DNA of 64,000 bases from Micromonosporaceae bacterium KJ-029 (GTDB lineage Bacteria; Actinomycetota; Actinomycetes; Mycobacteriales; Micromonosporaceae): positions 1 to 64,000 of the forward strand of contig BIFP01000068.1 in NCBI GenBank assembly GCA_005402585.1. Reading direction: 5' to 3'. Positions 44,583 through 53,073 of the stretch are shown one piece after another; position 1 is the stretch's first letter; each line of letters opens with the position of its first letter. Under the pieces are notes generated by a model. That model was not told the origin of the DNA. It did not search any database and saw nothing but the letters and a program-made list of their open reading frames with translations. The translations under genes and the position numbers were made by a program.

Positions 44583-44918
44583 ATGGCGGGCATGGCGAGC
44601 ACAGGCGAACGGGAAAGCACCCGGAACTGGACGTTCCTCACAAACCACGCGCACGTGCTGCTCGCCATCGCACGCAACCCCACCGCCCGGCTGCGCGATG
44701 TCGCCGACGAGGTGGGGGTGACCGAACGGGCCGCCCAGGCCATCGTCGCCGACCTGGAGGCCGGGGGCTATCTGCACCGCACCCGGGTCGGCCGACGCAA
44801 CGAGTACACCCTCAACCCGGCCGGCCGGTTCCGTCACCCGGCGGAGGCCGACCGCCAGGTCGGTGACCTGCTGGCCCTGTTCACCGAGGTACCGGTGGGC
44901 GGCGCCGCGGACGGTTAG
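44583..44918 (+). CDS. small winged-helix transcriptional regulator
   Basis: 111 residues. HVLLAIARNPTARLRDVADE, GVTERAAQAIVADLEAGGYL and RRNEYTLN form a MarR/ArsR-like winged helix. No Cys metal site. GGAGGA precedes the ATG. Possibly regulates the divergent carbonic anhydrase or itself. Confidence 0.85.
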   Translation: MAGMASTGERESTRNWTFLTNHAHVLLAIARNPTARLRDVADEVGVTERAAQAIVADLEAGGYLHRTRVGRRNEYTLNPAGRFRHPAEADRQVGDLLALFTEVPVGGAADG

Positions 44919-45005
44919 CCTCTACAGCGGACGAGGTGGTGCGCTTCACCGTCCGCATACTGCGATCGCTGTGCGATCAGCGCACGGCGGGGATAGGTTG
45001 GACGA

Positions 45006-45416
45006 GTGCCGTCCGTCGCCCTCGCCCGTCCGATGTGGCCGGCGACGCTGCGCGCACTGCGGGAACTGACCCGCCTGGCGCTGGCGACCCTCGTGCTCGC
45101 CGTCGGTCTCGGCGGGGCCGCCGCCACCGACCAGCCGGGCCGGTCCACCGCCACCGACCTTCCGGCCCGACCGGTCGCCGCCACGGTCGCGGCCCAACCG
45201 GCTGTCGAGCCCGTTCGACCGGCCGTCAAGCCCGTCCGGGCGGCCGCTGATCTGCCGGCCCGGCCGGCGCAGGTGGTCGCCTCGACCGCGCCGCCGGCCC
45301 GGCCCGAGCACGCCGACACCGCCCCGGCCGCCGCCGTCCCGGCACACCACTTCGCCGCCCCGCACGCCGCTACCGGCGAGGGCGAGCCGACCCGGCGCGG
45401 TCCACCTAGCGCCTGA
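45006..45416 (+). CDS. hypothetical secreted Ala/Pro-rich protein
   Basis: 136 residues. A hydrophobic helix (LALATLVLAVGLGGAAA, about 25-41) follows a basic N-terminus. The rest is low-complexity Ala/Pro/Val with no Cys. Looks like an exported disordered protein. No family recognised. Confidence 0.5.
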   Translation: MPSVALARPMWPATLRALRELTRLALATLVLAVGLGGAAATDQPGRSTATDLPARPVAATVAAQPAVEPVRPAVKPVRAAADLPARPAQVVASTAPPARPEHADTAPAAAVPAHHFAAPHAATGEGEPTRRGPPSA

Positions 45417-45594
45417 CCGGAGGTGGGCCGACGGCCCACCGGGTCACCGCTGGTGCGAAGGGTTCGCCCACCACGCCGCCAACGGTCCCACCGCCGCAAC
45501 CGTCCGGGCCGCGCGCCACCTGGTCAGGCCCGTCGAGTCCACGCCATTCCCCGTCCACCACAGTCGACGAATCTCATCCGACCGCGAGGTGTTG

Positions 45595-46389
45595 ATGATG
45601 ATGCGAACCGCACTCTCCTCCGTCCTGCTCGACGTGCCCCGGGCCGCCGTGATCTGGCTGAGCCTGCTGGGCGTGGTGACGCTCGCCGTCGCCGGCCTGC
45701 TGCTGCGTCCCCGACTCTTCCGCTTCGACGCGGGCGCCCGGATCCGTGCGGCCGCGCTGCCGAGCCGGTCGGAGCGCACCGAGGAACAGCGGGACCAGGA
45801 CCGCTGGGCCGAGGAGGTCATGGTGGCCGCCGACCGGGCCGAGGCGACCGCGCGCCGCCGACGCGACGAGTGGCTCGCCACCCAGGACGAGGCCGAGCAG
45901 GCATGGCAGGCATACGAGGCGGCGGAGGCGAACGTCCGCCGGCTGTCGGGCGCCACCGGCATGCCGCTGCCGCAGACCCCGCACACCCCCGCCGAGTACG
46001 CCGACCGCGAGCGCTGGCTGCACCGGGCCGCGCTGGAGGCGTACTGGCGGCGGGAGCTGTCGGTCGAACAGCTCAGCGATGTCTTCGCGCACCGGGGTTG
46101 GGATCCCCGGCTGCACCCGGTCGAGCAGGAGCTGAGGCTACGCCGGGCGGTACGCGACCACCTCTTCGCGGGCCAGCGGGCGGCCCGGGAGCGGGAGCAG
46201 GACGCCTGGCGGACCGCGGAACTCGCCGCCACGGCGGCCCGCAGCCTGCGGGAAGAGGCAGCCTCCGCGCTCCTGCCGGCGGCCGAGTCGGCCGAGTCGG
46301 TGCTGCCGCTGACCGCGCTCGGTGGCGTCGAGCAGACCCGCGAGATCCCCACCCCGGCCGTCGGCCGGGGGCCGGTCGCCGCCTACTGA
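45595..46389 (+). CDS. hypothetical membrane-anchored coiled-coil protein
   Basis: About 264 residues. One N-terminal transmembrane helix (IWLSLLGVVTLAVAGLLL) is followed by a long charged helical region rich in Arg, Glu and Ala (AEATARRRRDEWLATQDEAE). Three consecutive ATG codons at 45595-45603 leave the start uncertain. Unknown function; probably an actinobacterial orphan. Confidence 0.65.
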   Translation: MMMRTALSSVLLDVPRAAVIWLSLLGVVTLAVAGLLLRPRLFRFDAGARIRAAALPSRSERTEEQRDQDRWAEEVMVAADRAEATARRRRDEWLATQDEAEQAWQAYEAAEANVRRLSGATGMPLPQTPHTPAEYADRERWLHRAALEAYWRRELSVEQLSDVFAHRGWDPRLHPVEQELRLRRAVRDHLFAGQRAAREREQDAWRTAELAATAARSLREEAASALLPAAESAESVLPLTALGGVEQTREIPTPAVGRGPVAAY

Positions 46390-46427
46390 CCGACACGGCA
46401 GGTCGACCCGGCCCGCCCGTCGACGGC

Positions 46428-47096
46428 TCAGGCCGTGGCGGGCTCGGGGTGGAGGTGGTCGTGGAACCAGCCGGCCGCCGCCTCGGCGACCTGCTCCAGC
46501 GTGCCGGGTTCCTCGAAGAGATGGGTCGCGCCGGGGATCACCTGCAACTCGGCCGGCGCCGAAAGTTGGCTCAGCGCCTGCTGGTTGAGCACGATGACCT
46601 GCTCGTCGAGTCCGCCGACCAGCAGCAGGGTGGGGGCGCGGACCTGGCTGAGGGCGGTACCGGCCAGGTCGGGTCGGCCGCCCCGGGACACCACGGCGTG
46701 TACCAGGTCCGGTCGTTGCGCCGCCGCGACCAGAGCGGCGGCGGCACCCGTACTGGCGCCGAATAGGCCGATCGCGGCCGTACCGAAGGGCCGCTCGGCG
46801 GCCAGCCAGTCCACGATCGCGGCCAGCCGGCCGGCCAGCAGCCCGATGTCGAAGCGCAGTTCCGCGGTGACCGCGTCCACCTCGTCCTCGGCCGGCGTGA
46901 GCAGGTCCACCAGGACGGTGCCGAGCCCGCTGTCGTTGAGCCCCCGCGCCACGGCCAGGTTCCGGGGACTGTGCCGGGAACTGCCACTGCCGTGCGCGAA
47001 CAGCACCACCCCCGCCGGTGTCGCCGGCACCAGCAGGTCGGCCGGCAGCTCGGCATCTCCCGCCGGAATCGTGACCGCACTGCCGCGTACGTCCAT
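46428..47096 (-). CDS. alpha/beta hydrolase, dienelactone-hydrolase-like
   Basis: 222 residues: VVLFAHGSGSSRHSPRN (oxyanion loop), IGLFGASTGAAAAL (nucleophile elbow GASTG, Ser), LLLVGGLDEQVI (Asp) and GATHLFEEPG (His). All catalytic positions are present. ATG 47096 has GGAGGGCG upstream. In similar genomes such genes sit by phosphoribosyltransferases; none is here. Confidence 0.85.
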   Translation of the reverse strand: MDVRGSAVTIPAGDAELPADLLVPATPAGVVLFAHGSGSSRHSPRNLAVARGLNDSGLGTVLVDLLTPAEDEVDAVTAELRFDIGLLAGRLAAIVDWLAAERPFGTAAIGLFGASTGAAAALVAAAQRPDLVHAVVSRGGRPDLAGTALSQVRAPTLLLVGGLDEQVIVLNQQALSQLSAPAELQVIPGATHLFEEPGTLEQVAEAAAGWFHDHLHPEPATA

Positions 47097-47300
47097 CTCG
47101 CCCTCCCGGATCCGTCCCATCACCCGCCCGGATACCCCCGCTGGCCGCTCCCACGCCGCCGCACGCCCCGCTGCTGTTCTTCCGGGCGGCGACACCGCCG
47201 CACTCGCCCCGCGTTTGCCGGCGGGGGCGCCGGGTAGCCGGCAGGGGACCGCAGACGGACCGGCGTCACCGGCGCCACCGACCAGATCGCGAGGACCGTC

Positions 47301-47480
47301 ATGCCGCATCACAACCGTGAGCCCGTTCAGAAGGCCGCCGAGCGCGAGCGGCGGGAACAGGACATCCAGCACGGACGGGACTGGGCGGACGACGCGGCCC
47401 AGGCGCGTTCGGCCGGCGATCCGCGGGCGAGGACGCCGCACGACGCCACCGGCCGCCCCTCCCAGGGCGAGCCGATCTGA
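47301..47480 (+). CDS. small hydrophilic hypothetical protein
   Basis: 59 residues, highly charged (AAERERREQDIQHGRDWADD), probably disordered, no Cys. A strong terminator follows at once, which supports a real transcript. No family recognised. Confidence 0.5.
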   Translation: MPHHNREPVQKAAERERREQDIQHGRDWADDAAQARSAGDPRARTPHDATGRPSQGEPI

Positions 47481-47501
47481 CCGCCTGCCAGCAGCGCTCC
47501 G

Positions 47502-47534
47502 GGTGACCCCGCCGATACCACCGGCGGGGTCACC
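47502..47534. terminator. strong hairpin after the 59-residue gene
   Basis: A perfect 13-bp stem (47502-47514 with 47522-47534) and 7-nt loop, 22 bp past the small gene's stop and 133 bp from the convergent GH65 gene. Confidence 0.75.
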
Positions 47535-47666
47535 GCGGCGCGGGCGAAAGCACCGAACGCGGCGGGACCACCAGGACGAGCAGATGCCGCCGCCACCGGA
47601 ACCAGCAGACCGCTGCCACCGGGACCACCGGACTCGCCGACGGGCGCGGCCGGATCCCGGCGTCGG

Positions 47667-50042
47667 TCAGGTCGGGATGTCCGGCAGGCGGAGCAGGGGG
47701 GCACGTCCGGGGGCCTGCTCCGGCGTCGGCAGGTCCTCGCGGGGCGGCGGGATGGGTACGGTCACCGGCTCGGCGCAGGTGACGCGTACCGACTTGCCGT
47801 AGTGGCGGACCTCCATCACCGCGTCCGGGGCGGCGTGGTGCAGGGCGTACGTCGTCTCGTGCGGTCGTACGTCGACCCGCAGCCGCATGCCGCACCACTG
47901 CAGGGAGAACGCCAGGCGACCGAGCCGGCTCGACAGGCAGGGCGCGAACGAGGGCACGCCGTCGTGGTCCCGCAGCCCGCCGAACCCGGCCACCAACGCG
48001 ATCCACGCTCCGGCGAGGGAGGCCATGTGCACCCCGTCGCGGGTGTTCTCGTTCAGGTCGTGCAGGTCCATCAGCGCGGCCTCACGCAGGTAGCTGTGCG
48101 CCAGATCGGTGTAGCCGACCTCCGCCGCCAGCACCGCCTGGGTGCAGGCAGACAGCGACGAGTCCCGGACGGTACGGCGCTCGTAGTAGAGGAAGTTGCG
48201 CAGCTTCTCCTCGGGAGTGAACGCGTCCCCTCGCCAGTGCATCGCCAGCACCAGGTCGGCCTGCTTGACCACCTGCTTGCGGTACAGGTCGACGTACGGG
48301 TAGTGCAGCAGCAGCGGGTACTTGTCCGGCGGGGTACGCGTGAAGTCCCACTCCTGTAGCCGGGTGAAGCCCTCCACCTGCTGATGTACGTCGGCCTCGT
48401 GGTCGTACGGGATGTGCATGGCCGCAGCGGCGTCCCGCCACGCGGCGGTCTCCTCGTCGGTGACCCCGAGGTGGAGCGCCTCGTCGCGGTAGCGCATCGC
48501 GACCTCGGCGGCGGTCGTCAGGTTCCGCTGGGCCATCAGGTTGGTGTAGATGTTGTCGTTTTTGACGGCCGTGTACTCGTCGGGCCCGGTCACCCCGTCG
48601 ATGTGGAACTGGCCGTTTCGGTCGTGGTGCCCGAGCGAGCGCCACAGCCGCGCGGTCTCCACCAGCAGGGTCAGCCCGATCTCCCGTTCCAGCTCCCGGT
48701 CCCCGGTGACCAGAACGTAGCGGCGCAGCGCGTCGGCGACACCGGCCGCGACGTGGAACGCCGCCGTGCCCGCCGGCCAGTAGCCCGATGACTCCGGCCC
48801 CTCGATGGTCCGCCACGGGAAGGCGGCGCCCTCCAGGTCGAGCGTCCGGGCCCGCTCGTGGGCCTGCGGCAACGTCGAGCACCGCCAGTACAGCGCGTCC
48901 CGCACCGCGGCGGGATGGGTGTACGTCAGCACCGGCAGGACGAACATCTCGGTGTCCCAGAACGCGTGTCCGTCGTACCCAGGGCCGGTGAGCCCCTTGG
49001 CCGAGATAGGCCGGCGTTCCGCGCGGGCACCGGCCTGGAGCACGTGGAACAGGCCGAACCGGATTGACTGCTGTACCTCCGGGTCGCCCTCGACCTCCAC
49101 ATCGGCGGCGTCCCAGAACTCGTCGAGGTACTCCCGCTGCTCGCGGACGAGCCCGTCCCAGCCGTCCAGCTTCGCGGCGGCCAGTGCGGCGCCGACCTGG
49201 TCGCGGGCGGCCGGCAGGGAGCGCCGGCTCGACCAGCCGTAGGTCAGGTACTTCATCACGCACAGCCGCTGGCCGGGTTCCAGCACGCAGCCGATGGTGG
49301 TACGCACCCAGTCCTCGTACCCTTCGGACTCGACGGTGGTCCGCGCCTCGGACTCCACCTCGTGCTCCATCGCGGCGGCGACCCGCAGCCCGGAGACCCG
49401 GGTGCGGTGGATCAGCAGCCCGCCGTTGGGTGTGGTCAGCTCCTCCTCGGCCTCCAGCGGCGACTCCAGCACCGCTGCCACCCGGGGGTCGTTGCTCTGC
49501 GGCGGCAGCGTCTCGTTGGCCACCAGCTCCGACTGGACGATCAGCCGCAGTGGCTTGCCGTCGGCCACCTCCACCTCGTACCGGAACGCGGCGACCGAGC
49601 GCTGCCGGAAGGAGACCAGCCGGGTGCTGTTCACCCGTACCTCCCGGCCGGCCGGCGAGCGCCAGTGCAGCGACCGGTGCAGCGTGCCGGCGCGCAGGTC
49701 GAGGATTCGCTCGTGGGCGAGCAGCTCGCCGTAGCGCACGTCGAGCGGCTCGTCGTCGACCAGCAGCCGGATCAGCTTGCCGTTGGTCACGTTGACGATG
49801 GTCTGGCCCGACTCGGGGTAGCCGTAGCCGGCCTCCGCGTACGGCAGCGGGCGCAACTCGTAGAACGAGTTGAGGTACGTGCCGGGCAGACCGTGCGGCT
49901 CGCCCTCGTCCAGGTTGCCGCGCAGCCCGACATGCCCGTTGGACAGGGCGAAGACGGACTCGGACTGGGCGAGCACGTCCATGTCCAGCCGGGTCTCCCG
50001 CACGTGCCACGGCTCGACCGGGTACGCCCGCTCCCTGATCAT
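47667..50042 (-). CDS. GH65 family phosphorylase (trehalose/kojibiose type)
   Basis: 791 residues with the full GH65 architecture: N-terminal sandwich (SNGHVGLRGNLDEG), catalytic barrel with GYDGHAFWDTEMFVLP and GVTGPDEYTAVKND (general acid Glu489), and C-terminal sandwich. Downstream of, and overlapping by 4 nt, a beta-phosphoglucomutase gene. This implies that it releases beta-glucose 1-phosphate, which the mutase converts to glucose 6-phosphate. Substrate (trehalose, maltose or kojibiose) not decidable by eye. Confidence 0.9.
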   Translation of the reverse strand: MIRERAYPVEPWHVRETRLDMDVLAQSESVFALSNGHVGLRGNLDEGEPHGLPGTYLNSFYELRPLPYAEAGYGYPESGQTIVNVTNGKLIRLLVDDEPLDVRYGELLAHERILDLRAGTLHRSLHWRSPAGREVRVNSTRLVSFRQRSVAAFRYEVEVADGKPLRLIVQSELVANETLPPQSNDPRVAAVLESPLEAEEELTTPNGGLLIHRTRVSGLRVAAAMEHEVESEARTTVESEGYEDWVRTTIGCVLEPGQRLCVMKYLTYGWSSRRSLPAARDQVGAALAAAKLDGWDGLVREQREYLDEFWDAADVEVEGDPEVQQSIRFGLFHVLQAGARAERRPISAKGLTGPGYDGHAFWDTEMFVLPVLTYTHPAAVRDALYWRCSTLPQAHERARTLDLEGAAFPWRTIEGPESSGYWPAGTAAFHVAAGVADALRRYVLVTGDRELEREIGLTLLVETARLWRSLGHHDRNGQFHIDGVTGPDEYTAVKNDNIYTNLMAQRNLTTAAEVAMRYRDEALHLGVTDEETAAWRDAAAAMHIPYDHEADVHQQVEGFTRLQEWDFTRTPPDKYPLLLHYPYVDLYRKQVVKQADLVLAMHWRGDAFTPEEKLRNFLYYERRTVRDSSLSACTQAVLAAEVGYTDLAHSYLREAALMDLHDLNENTRDGVHMASLAGAWIALVAGFGGLRDHDGVPSFAPCLSSRLGRLAFSLQWCGMRLRVDVRPHETTYALHHAAPDAVMEVRHYGKSVRVTCAEPVTVPIPPPREDLPTPEQAPGRAPLLRLPDIPT

Positions 50043-50791
50043 GCTGACCGCCCGTCGTCGAGCAGGTCGGCGAGGTCGCCGACCACCACGTCGGCGCCGT
50101 GTGCGCGCAGGTCGTCGGCCTGCCCGACCCGGTCCACCCCGACCACGTACCCGAATCCGCCGGCCCGGCCGGCCTCGACCCCGGCGAGCGCGTCCTCGAA
50201 GACGACCGCCTGTTTCGGCTCCACTCCGAGCATCTTCGCTCCGGCGAGGAAGGTGTCCGGATGCGGCTTGCCGCGCAGCCCCTCGGCGCGGGCGGTCAGC
50301 CCGTCCACCCGGGCTTCCAGCAGCGGTTCCAGCTTGGCGGCGGCGACCACCTCCCGGCCGTTGGCGCTGGCCGTGACGATCGCCCGGCGCAACCCCGCCG
50401 CGGCCACCGCCTTCAGGTACGCCACCGAGCCGGGGTAGACGTCCACCCCGGTGGTGCGGATCCGCTCCAGCAACAGGGTGTTCTTCTGGCTGCCGAGGCC
50501 CTGCACCGTGTCCGTCCCGGGTGGATCATCGGGCGTGCCGTCGGGCAGGCTGATGCCACGCGAGGCGAGGAAGGTGCGGACGCCGTCGAGGCGGGGGCGG
50601 CCGTCGACATAACGGCGATAATCCGCGTCAGGGTCGAACGGCCGGTACGGCTCACCGGTGGCGGCGGCGTGCCGCCGGAGGAAGTCGTCGAACGTCTCGG
50701 TCCAGGCGGCGTTGTGCACCCGGGCGGTCTGCGTCAGCACACCGTCCAGGTCGAAGAGACATGCGGTCACGTGAGCAGGCAGGCCAAGCAC
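50039..50791 (-). CDS. beta-phosphoglucomutase-like HAD hydrolase
   Basis: 250 residues, HAD superfamily: nucleophile motif FDLDGVLTQTARVHN, Thr/Ser motif IVTASANG, Lys in RGKPHPDTF and acidic motif VVFEDALAGVEAG. The cap domain carries the RP[RL]DG-type loop. First gene of a two-gene operon with GH65 phosphorylase. Confidence 0.9.
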   Translation of the reverse strand: MLGLPAHVTACLFDLDGVLTQTARVHNAAWTETFDDFLRRHAAATGEPYRPFDPDADYRRYVDGRPRLDGVRTFLASRGISLPDGTPDDPPGTDTVQGLGSQKNTLLLERIRTTGVDVYPGSVAYLKAVAAAGLRRAIVTASANGREVVAAAKLEPLLEARVDGLTARAEGLRGKPHPDTFLAGAKMLGVEPKQAVVFEDALAGVEAGRAGGFGYVVGVDRVGQADDLRAHGADVVVGDLADLLDDGRSA

Positions 50792-51118
50792 CGTACCAAT
50801 CTATCCACCGTCACGTATCGGCAAACGCACTTCGGCCGAGCCGGCGCGGCGGGCTCCCCACGGCCGACCGGCGCCCGAAAGCGCCTGGTTCAGCAAGCGC
50901 TTCTGTAGCGAGTCATCCTTGCCATTCCCTGCGACGGCTACGTCGGTTCGTGGTACTCCGTCACCAACGTGGCAAAGCCGAAAAAGATTACGACAAGTAT
51001 GTTGTCACCTACGCGGGCAGGTCCAGGTCACGGGCAACTGGAAGAAGAGTCGGTGCCGCTCAATGGGACGTCACCCATCCACCTGCGTCCGGTCGTGATC
51101 GAAGAGGATGATGATGTC

Positions 51119-51751
51119 GTGAGGCTGGCACGAGTGTTGGCGGTCAGCGGGCTACTGGTGCTACTGGCCACTGCCTGTACCGCAAGCGGCAAGCCCACAT
51201 CGGTGGAGACGACAGCGAGCAATCCTGCCTCCGCAGGTCATCAAGGTAGCCCAGCTGCCACAGATCCAAGCGGCACGGACTGCTGGCCCACCAGCGTGGT
51301 CGCCGACGGCCCAGCGCCCGGCCCTGCGGAATGGACGTTCACCGCGGTCCGCAAGGTGGTGCCGGAGTTGGGCGATGAGGTTCGGCCTCCCGAGATCGAC
51401 CAGCCGTTTGTTCCCGTGGTGGAGTGGAACACCTCCCGCGTCGACAAGGCCGCGGCGGTCGCCGCCATTGAGGGCTCCCTCGACTATGTCGCCTCTGGGA
51501 CCAGCAACACCCTCGTCGACCTGGACCGCGTCCTGTCAGGTGTCAAGGAACCGCGTACCTACGTCGGTTACGCGGCGGTGCAGCGACTCTCCGTACCGCT
51601 GACCGCCGAGTGCCCGGACGGCAGTACGGTGAAGGGGACGCTCTCCACCTGGTCCGACGCCGAAACCGGTGTGGTGGTGTGTGCCACCAGGTACGCCAAG
51701 GGCGAAGCCCCGGCGATCGCGCTTCGCGCCCAGGCCGATTTCTGCAGCTGA
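51119..51751 (+). CDS. hypothetical lipoprotein
   Basis: 210 residues. A short signal with lipobox LLATAC puts the lipidated Cys near residue 19. A Ser/Thr-rich linker leads to a globular domain with four cysteines. GTG 51119 gives a normal signal length, whereas the frame is open back to 50969. No family recognised. The 327 bases upstream show an AT-richer stretch around 50985-51000 that could hold its promoter. Confidence 0.65.
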   Translation: MRLARVLAVSGLLVLLATACTASGKPTSVETTASNPASAGHQGSPAATDPSGTDCWPTSVVADGPAPGPAEWTFTAVRKVVPELGDEVRPPEIDQPFVPVVEWNTSRVDKAAAVAAIEGSLDYVASGTSNTLVDLDRVLSGVKEPRTYVGYAAVQRLSVPLTAECPDGSTVKGTLSTWSDAETGVVVCATRYAKGEAPAIALRAQADFCS

Positions 51752-51779
51752 CGCCACAACGGGGTTGCGGGCAACCGAA

Positions 51780-52259
51780 TCAGCTCTCGCTCGCCTGGTT
51801 CGGGCGCAGGGTCCAGATGACGGTCATCTCCGAGGTCGGCTTGCCCTCCTCGGTGGCGATCTCCACCTGTACCGGGAACTCCGGCCGCCCGCCGGCCGCC
51901 AGCTCCGCGACGACCTCGGCCGGCGGGCGGCCGAGCCGCGCCGTCGCGCGCACCGGCCCCATCGCCAGCTTGCGGTACGCGATCTCGGCGCGCACCGCCA
52001 GCGGGGTCGCCCGGTCGAGCAGATGGCCGAACGCGGCGAGCACGACCGTTCCGGAGGCGGTCTCGCCGAGGGTGAACATGGCCCCGGCGTGCGGTCCGCC
52101 GACGTGGTTGTGGGTGGCCGGCGAGTCGGGCAGCCGGACCACGGCCCGCACCCCGCCCTCCGCCTCGGGGGCCACCTCGACGAATTCGAAACCGAGCGTA
52201 CGAGCGAACGGCACCGCCTGAAGCATGCCGGCGGCGACCTGGCGCGAGTCGATGGTCAT
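51780..52259 (-). CDS. hotdog-fold DUF4442 thioesterase-like protein
   Basis: 159 residues. Hotdog helix and strands: HNHVGGPHAGAMFTLGETAS, then LAVRAEIAYRKLAMGPV and SEMTVIWTL. PaaI-like acyl-CoA thioesterases share this fold, and DUF4442 is the nearest group. Soluble, single gene. Confidence 0.82.
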   Translation of the reverse strand: MTIDSRQVAAGMLQAVPFARTLGFEFVEVAPEAEGGVRAVVRLPDSPATHNHVGGPHAGAMFTLGETASGTVVLAAFGHLLDRATPLAVRAEIAYRKLAMGPVRATARLGRPPAEVVAELAAGGRPEFPVQVEIATEEGKPTSEMTVIWTLRPNQASES

Positions 52260-52324
52260 ACGCGAACGCTACCCGCCAGTAACTTACCCGGCAAGGCGAT
52301 GCGGGGCGCCACGAGCGGTCCGCC

Positions 52325-52394
52325 GATCATGCAGTTGTGGTGCCCCGCAAATGCCGTGATAGCCGTATCTCCCCCACCACAACTCCATGATCGA
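52325..52394. repeat. intergenic palindromic repeat, copy 1
   Basis: Arms cgatcatgcagttgtggtg (52325-52343) and caccacaactccatgatcg (52376-52394) pair at 18 of 19 positions around a 32-nt spacer. The same two arms recur at 62011-62081. A G-run able to form a quadruplex follows at 52411-52426. Confidence 0.85.
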
Positions 52395-52464
52395 CGAAGA
52401 GGACTCGGAGGGCGGGGTGGGTGGGTTAGTAGCTCGGCAGCCCGTGACAGCACCCCAAATGGGG

Positions 52465-52482
52465 GTAAGCCGGGCGGCTTAC
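52465..52482 (-). terminator. hairpin after the SnoaL-like gene
   Basis: GTAAGCCG and CGGCTTAC form a perfect 8-bp stem, 3 bp beyond the stop of the minus-strand SnoaL-like gene. Confidence 0.5.
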
Positions 52483-52485
52483 GTA

Positions 52486-52944
52486 TCAGGGGGTGGGGGT
52501 GAAGATGGGGCGAGTGGGCGCCGTGGGCGGCAGCTCGTCGGCGGGGGCGCCGGTGTTCTGGCAGGCGGTCAAGCGCCACTGCCCGTTTTCCTTCGCCATG
52601 ACCCAGAGTGGAGTGCCGACGTCCGGCCCGTCGGGTGTCTGGTACACCTGGCGCACCTTGACGGCAGCGACGTCTGGGCGGATGAACAGGACATGTTCCA
52701 GCTCGAACGTCACCGTCAGGCCCCGCATCCCACCGGGAAGCACCTGGCGCGTGAAGGTCGAGATCGCGTCGAGGCCGAAGAGGCGCTTGCCGCCACCCGT
52801 CGTCCAGATGGCGTCGGCTCGGAACAAGCCGAGGAACTCGTCCGGGAGTTCGTTGTTCTGGGCGTGCTCGACCGTGGCGACCACCTGTTTGATCGCTTCG
52901 ATCTCGATCGCGCGTGCCTGCACGTCAACCTCTGTTGCGCTCAT
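52486..52944 (-). CDS. SnoaL-like / SgcJ-EcaC family protein
   Basis: 152 residues, NTF2-like cone fold: IKQVVATVEHAQNNELPDEF, ADAIWTTGGGKRLFGLDAI and WVMAKENGQWRLTACQNTG. Members include oxidoreductase-like and polyketide-tailoring proteins, often of unknown role. ATG 52944 (MSATEV) or 52953. Confidence 0.85.
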   Translation of the reverse strand: MSATEVDVQARAIEIEAIKQVVATVEHAQNNELPDEFLGLFRADAIWTTGGGKRLFGLDAISTFTRQVLPGGMRGLTVTFELEHVLFIRPDVAAVKVRQVYQTPDGPDVGTPLWVMAKENGQWRLTACQNTGAPADELPPTAPTRPIFTPTP

Positions 52945-53014
52945 GAAAATCACGCTAGAACCTCAACGGCACTTGAGGTCAAGGCCTCCTGGGCGCCTAT
53001 CACCGAGGTGGCTC

Positions 53015-53067
53015 GCGTTAATAGGGGGCCCCTGCTCTACCGGAGGCGTTAATAAGGGGCCCTTCCT
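53015..53067. repeat. tandem GTTAATAxGGGGCCC intergenic repeat
   Basis: Two copies of gcgttaatarggggccc, 31 bp apart (53017 and 53048), separated by tgctctaccggag. Each holds the palindrome GGGGCCCC or GGGGCCC. This kind of element is typical of Micromonospora intergenic DNA (recalled, not searched). Confidence 0.65.
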
Positions 53068-53073
53068 TACACG

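Noticed and set aside
45423..46766. A 447-codon plus-strand frame across the coiled-coil protein gene
   Set aside because: Wrong frame; the neighbouring frame encodes a coherent transmembrane and coiled-coil protein.
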